Assembly: GCA_963795055.1 (NCBI GenBank)
Contig: CAWCGJ010000015.1
Span: 186,001-250,000 of the forward strand
DNA: 64,000 bases
Reading direction: 5' to 3'
Source of the DNA: JASHPR01 sp963795055
Lineage (GTDB): Bacteria; Actinomycetota; Actinomycetes; Streptosporangiales; Streptosporangiaceae
Shown: positions 60,777 through 64,000 of the stretch, one piece after another
Position numbering within the stretch: the stretch's first letter is position 1
How the letters are laid out: every line of letters starts with the position of its first letter
Made by a program: the position numbers and the translations under genes
Notes under the pieces: generated by a model
Told to the model about the DNA's origin: nothing
Databases searched by the model: none
Seen by the model: only the letters and a program-made list of their open reading frames with translations

Positions 60777-62093
60777 CTATAGATCAGCCGGATCTGGATG
60801 GCCGGCGCCTTGATCGGCTTCGAGCGGGCCGATAGGTCGTCGGCCTGCGGGCAGGGTTACTTCGGCGGGTGATCTGGCTGCGCCGGTCAGGCGGTGCGCG
60901 ACGGCGAGTCCCCAGGGGACGGCGAGCAGGAAAACGAGCGCCAGGCCGAGCAGCAGTGGCGCCGGCCGTGCGGCGCCGACGCCGAGACACGCCACGGCCA
61001 CGGCGGCGCACGTGCGGGTGAGCAGCCGGTACCAGGCCGGGTCGCGTTTCCAGGCTTGCAGGCTGGCGGATACCAGCATCGTCGCGCACAGCACGACGGC
61101 GGCGCCCGCACACAGTACCCACGCCGTAGCGGCGGGGGTGCGGCCGTCGTGGGCGTGGTCGACGAGGCTGACCATCGCGGCGCCCATCGCGGCGATAGCG
61201 GCCGTGAGCGGCAGGTGGCCGAGGATCCACCGCACGGTGGCCGCCGATTCAGGCCTGGGGTGGCGACCCCCGGCGAAGTCGAAGTACGTCCACCAGGCGC
61301 CGAAGCCGACCACGACGGCGACCAGCCCGGCGGCCAGAGTGAGCCCGCTGACCGGCTGGCTGGCCAGTCCGGTGACGACCCCGGTGAGGGTCTCGCCGAG
61401 CACGATGATGATGAGCGTCCCGAACCGCTCGATGAGCGCGTCGGTGATAGTCAGCGTGGCCCCCTGGGCCGGGGTGGCCGTGAGGATCACGGCCGCGAAT
61501 CCGGCCAGGTAAGCGGCGTCGAGCAGGCCCCAGGCCGGGATGCGGGCGCTGGCCGGCAGGAACGCGGTGCCGGCCAGCAGGACAGCGCAGGCAGCTGTCC
61601 CGGTGACATACAGCTGGCTGGGCCGGCGGTATTCGGGGCGGTCGCCGCGGGAGGCCAGCAGCCAGAGTGTGGCCAGTATCGCGAACAGCACCGCCGCGGC
61701 GATCGCGAACGCTGCTCCGCGCGCGCCGCCAGCCTGGGGGATGAAGGCACCGATCGCGACGAGCACCAGGATCTGGACCAGGAACGTGCTGCGGCTCCTG
61801 GCGTCGTCCCGGCCGTGCAGCTCGTGGTGCAGGCTGCCGTTGGTCCAGGCGATCCATACCAGCGTGAATACCACGGTGAACTCGCCGAGCCCGGGCCAGT
61901 TCAGGTGCCCGGCGAGGTGGCGGGCGGCCTGAGCGACCAGCACGACCACGGCCAGGTCGTAGAACAGTTCGAGCGGGCCGACCGCGCGATCGCGCGGCTG
62001 CTCGCCGTGCGGGCGGGGCGGCTGCCACAGCGAGCGGCGCAGCCGGGCCCAGCGATCACGGCCAGTCGTTGCGCCGACTCCGGGTCCGGGCAC
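60777..62093 (-). CDS. LtrA-family (low temperature requirement A) membrane protein
   Basis: About 438 aa from GTG 62091-62093, 11 nt after the SnoaL-like gene; an earlier GTG (62168) would overlap that gene by 64 nt. The family start VGPLELFYDLAVVVLVAQAA is clear, as are FTLVWIAWTNGSLHHELHG and ITDALIERFGTLIIIVLGET, the central conserved block. Roughly 10-12 membrane helices. Function of LtrA proteins is unknown. Probably co-transcribed with the SnoaL-like gene. Confidence 0.88.
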   Translation of the reverse strand: MPGPGVGATTGRDRWARLRRSLWQPPRPHGEQPRDRAVGPLELFYDLAVVVLVAQAARHLAGHLNWPGLGEFTVVFTLVWIAWTNGSLHHELHGRDDARSRSTFLVQILVLVAIGAFIPQAGGARGAAFAIAAAVLFAILATLWLLASRGDRPEYRRPSQLYVTGTAACAVLLAGTAFLPASARIPAWGLLDAAYLAGFAAVILTATPAQGATLTITDALIERFGTLIIIVLGETLTGVVTGLASQPVSGLTLAAGLVAVVVGFGAWWTYFDFAGGRHPRPESAATVRWILGHLPLTAAIAAMGAAMVSLVDHAHDGRTPAATAWVLCAGAAVVLCATMLVSASLQAWKRDPAWYRLLTRTCAAVAVACLGVGAARPAPLLLGLALVFLLAVPWGLAVAHRLTGAARSPAEVTLPAGRRPIGPLEADQGAGHPDPADL

Positions 62094-62104
62094 TGGCTCG
62101 TTCG

Positions 62105-62572
62105 TCAGGTTGCGATCGGCCGGGTTTCGGTCCAGTTGACCATCAGCCGGCGTTCGGCGAACAGCCACGAGCCGTCCTGCCTGGCGAATTCGTCGAGATA
62201 GCGGATGGACGCGATCATCATCGTGCGCTCCCCGTCCTGGCCGACCGAGAGGTGATGGGCCAGGCAGTAGCTCTCGCCGGTCGCGCGGTCCCCGTCCAGT
62301 GAGATGGTGCTCTGCCCGTTGAAGTGCATGGTGGCGGCGTACTGGTTGAGATCGTCGAACACCGGGGCCAGCGACTCACGTCCGCGTAGCTCCTGAGTCG
62401 GCTCCGCGGCAGTGGCGTCCATGAACACCAGAAAGCGGGTGTCGTCGGTGAACAAGGCCATCTGGCCTTTGGCGTCGCGCCGGTCCGCGCAGTGGGCGTA
62501 GGCGTCTACCAGCTCGCGGATCGCCAGCCGGTCGCCGACTTCTTGGGGTGAGACCGTCGCGTGGGTTGCCAT
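62105..62572 (-). CDS. SnoaL-like (NTF2-fold) protein
   Basis: 155 aa from ATG 62570-62572, five bases after GGGAG. DRLAIRELVDAYAHCADRRD then QMALFTDDTRFLVFMD is the typical start of SnoaL_4 proteins (cone-shaped alpha+beta barrel), with the later GESYCLAHHLSVG and RYLDEFARQDGSWLFAERRL. In several enzymes of this fold Tyr/Asp/His in these places catalyse dehydration or isomerisation. Heads a unit with LtrA and is divergent from a TetR regulator. Confidence 0.87.
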   Translation of the reverse strand: MATHATVSPQEVGDRLAIRELVDAYAHCADRRDAKGQMALFTDDTRFLVFMDATAAEPTQELRGRESLAPVFDDLNQYAATMHFNGQSTISLDGDRATGESYCLAHHLSVGQDGERTMMIASIRYLDEFARQDGSWLFAERRLMVNWTETRPIAT

Positions 62573-62595
62573 GACCACTCCCTCCGCGAAACTAT

Positions 62596-62624
62596 TTGAC
62601 ACATGTATAAGAACATGCTGGCGT
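62596..62624 (+). promoter_or_regulatory. TetR promoter with an operator inside its spacer
   Basis: TTGACA (62596-62601), a 17-nt spacer and TGGCGT (62619-62624). The spacer holds the inverted repeat CATGT-N6-ACATG (62602-62617), a good candidate site for autorepression by the TetR protein and for control of the divergent SnoaL-like/LtrA unit. Confidence 0.58.
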
Positions 62625-62706
62625 GGCCTGGTGCAAGCTGCGGGAAAGCGGCGCCCGGCTTTGGTCGACAGCCGGCGGTCCGGGCATGATCTAGGAGCAC
62701 AGCGCG

Positions 62707-63279
62707 ATGGCTGACCGCACCGATCCGCGCATCACCCGGACGACCCGTGCCTTTGAGCAGGCAGTCGTTGAACTCGCCTCACAGCGGCCCGTCTCCCAGA
62801 TCACCGTCGCCGAGCTGGCCGGCCGCGCCGGGATGACCCGCGCGACGTTCTACAACCGCTACAGCAGCCCCCTCGACCTGCTCATCCGCGTGCTCCACGC
62901 CGACCTGGAGCGCGTGCACCGCGCGGAAGACGCGCGCCGGGCCGAGGGCCGGTACCCGGCCGCGCAGATGCTGCGCCTGGCCACCGCTGATGTCGCCGAC
63001 CACGTCGAGCGGTTCATGGCCGTATACCGGCAGGCCCTGCACGATCCAGCAGACGGCGGAGTGTACGAGGCGCTAGTACGCCACTTCGCCGGCTACAGCG
63101 TGACGTTCATCGCCCGGTCCGCTCACCCAGACCTCCCAGACGCCAACCATCAGGTCATCGCGCAATTCGTCGCCCACGGATTCGCCGGAGCCATAAGAGC
63201 CTGGCTCGGCGACAACTCGGTGACCAAAGCGGACCTGGTCGACGCCGCCGTCGCCTGCGCGCCGGCCTGGTGGAGCTGA
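62707..63279 (+). CDS. TetR/AcrR-family transcriptional regulator
   Basis: 190 aa. HTH: TRAFEQAVVELASQRPVSQI then TVAELAGRAGMTRATFYNRY. The C-terminal ligand domain (residues 55-190) is variable. Divergent from the SnoaL-like/LtrA pair with a candidate operator in between, so it probably represses that pair. Ligand unknown. Confidence 0.9.
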   Translation: MADRTDPRITRTTRAFEQAVVELASQRPVSQITVAELAGRAGMTRATFYNRYSSPLDLLIRVLHADLERVHRAEDARRAEGRYPAAQMLRLATADVADHVERFMAVYRQALHDPADGGVYEALVRHFAGYSVTFIARSAHPDLPDANHQVIAQFVAHGFAGAIRAWLGDNSVTKADLVDAAVACAPAWWS

Positions 63280-63315
63280 CGCGACCCGGCCCAGGCGACC
63301 CAGGATCACGCGACC

Positions 63316-63402
63316 AACGAATCCGGCGAGCGCGAGCCGCTCGGGGTCGGTGAAGATGGGCTGGATCGGGGCGAGGGCACTCGATGGAGCGGCTGTGGTC
63401 AT
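63316..63402 (-). pseudogene. N-terminal fragment of a tyrosine recombinase (integrase)
   Basis: From ATG 63400-63402 the reading is TTAAPSSALAPIQPIFTDPE then RLALAGFVG. QPxFTDxERLALAGFLAGYxG is the start of a common actinobacterial site-specific integrase, just before the core-binding helix. Homology ends at 63316 and no catalytic Arg-His-Arg-Tyr domain is present. A relic of a mobile element. Confidence 0.5.
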
Positions 63403-63834
63403 CGGGCACCTCTGGGGGCAGGCTGAGACCCGGAGGGCTGGGCCAGCTGCAGGTCCCAGCGATTGAGCGGAAGCCCAGCGTAAGCCGCATTAACCGGTCA
63501 CACCACGTCACAACCGCCGGGAGACTAGGCGACGTCGACAGCCGGAGACACGTTCGAGATCGCCGATTATTAGCGCTGCTCTTCATGACCAAGCCTGGTA
63601 CTGCGGGCGCGCCGATCATCCAATTCTGACCGCCCATTCCCGCCGAGCTACTGCTCGCCACCACCTGGCCGCGCCGTGACGACTTGGGCGGGACGCTTCA
63701 TCACCGTCGGCACCAGCATCGCCGACGGCACCAGCCCATGGCCGCACCTGACTGGGCCGCCGCGATCGCCGCCCTCAAGGCCAGGCAGCTGCCATGCTCC
63801 GCCTGGTCGCCAGGGCCCGCCGAGGCGGGTACCG
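63403..63834. other. gap without a recognised gene
   Basis: No domain seen in either strand; flanked by an integrase fragment and a transposase fragment, so probably decayed mobile DNA. Confidence 0.3.
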
Positions 63835-63912
63835 CGCTCTTATGCCGCGGGGATCATCCGCCGCCACCGCGAGAAGATCGGGTCGGCCTGGCGCAAGCTC
63901 AATCCCGGACGT
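63835..63912 (+). pseudogene. IS5-type transposase N-terminal fragment
   Basis: The reading YAAGIIRRHREKIGSAWRKL then NPGR matches the N-terminal helix of IS5-type (DDE_Tnp_4) transposases in actinobacteria (xLIRRHRxxIGSxWRxLxPGRQALLVL). The following residues do not continue the family. Short, so only a tentative call. Confidence 0.45.
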
Positions 63913-64000
63913 GGCCGGGAATGCCAACGGTGCGAAGGACTTTTGATACCACGCGCTGGGCCGTCTGCGCGGCTCTCAGTTCAGGGCCAATGCGACGGGC

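Noticed and set aside
1..64000. CRISPR array, rRNA or phage structural module
   Set aside because: No regularly spaced repeats, rRNA-like sequence or capsid/tail/terminase genes were seen on reading through.

Overview
The window is high-GC DNA (roughly 70% G+C by eye) with the gene content of an actinomycete (Actinomycetota). Supporting families include deazaflavin (F420)-linked enzymes (DDN-type oxidoreductase, F420:NADP oxidoreductase-like), a DinB/DUF664 protein, a HisKA_3/NarL two-component pair, HxlR, MarR, TetR and ArsR regulators, Stf0-type sulfotransferase, LtrA and DUF2254 membrane proteins, and frequent GTG/TTG starts with 1-4 nt gene overlaps. I cannot name the species. No rRNA, complete tRNA, CRISPR array or phage structural gene is visible.

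Layout. 1-1176: 3' part of an ECF sigma factor. 1213-5176 (-): four tightly packed genes (thioester/fatty-acyl reductase-like SDR, class III aminotransferase, SRPBCC protein, acyl-CoA dehydrogenase-like flavoprotein) that could turn an acyl thioester into an amine. 5308-8967: VIT-like membrane protein and DHA2 drug exporter, divergent from a two-component system. 9016-16775: frameshifted S9 peptidase, methyltransferase, ABC exporter, GH26-like lipoprotein, beta-barrel protein and DDN-type enzyme. 17044-17957: ArsR regulator and AHSA1 protein behind a probably leaderless promoter. 18354-27364: 2-hydroxyacid dehydrogenase, frameshifted ABC exporter, GH15 enzyme, FAD disulfide reductase relative, VOC protein, F420:NADP oxidoreductase-like and CHAP protein, with scraps of RibD-like, SDR and FtsX-like genes between them. 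27672-36186: DrrAB-type ABC pair, alpha/beta hydrolase divergent from TetR, DUF2254, S9 peptidase, and a PHA-depolymerase-like hydrolase coupled to a 56-aa CxxC/H protein. 36636-41876: UvrA, then MarR plus a second DHA2 exporter.

43.5-50 kb is a decayed zone. It holds the 3' half of a tRNA-Gly (a likely integration scar), a frameshifted DinB gene, a LuxR fragment, an IS66-type transposase gene, a frameshifted Stf0 sulfotransferase and an IS110-type fragment. 50.2-52.9 kb: HxlR regulator divergent from an SDR across two perfect operator palindromes, then a TehA/SLAC1-type transporter. 53.4-59.8 kb: two giant signalling ATPases in tandem, a zinc-ribbon/nucleotidyl cyclase/AAA/TPR protein and a DUF4062/NB-ARC/TPR STAND protein. 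60-64 kb: metallo-beta-lactamase-fold pseudogene, LtrA, SnoaL-like protein divergent from TetR, an integrase N-terminal fragment and an IS5-type transposase fragment.

Themes. Many small regulator/enzyme units carry visible operators (TetR, MarR, HxlR, ArsR). At least five genes are interrupted by frameshifts or deletions, which are either pseudogenes or sequence errors. The most interesting candidates are the amine-forming cassette, the tandem STAND ATPases, the zinc microprotein coupled to a PHA-depolymerase-like gene, and the tRNA-Gly scar.
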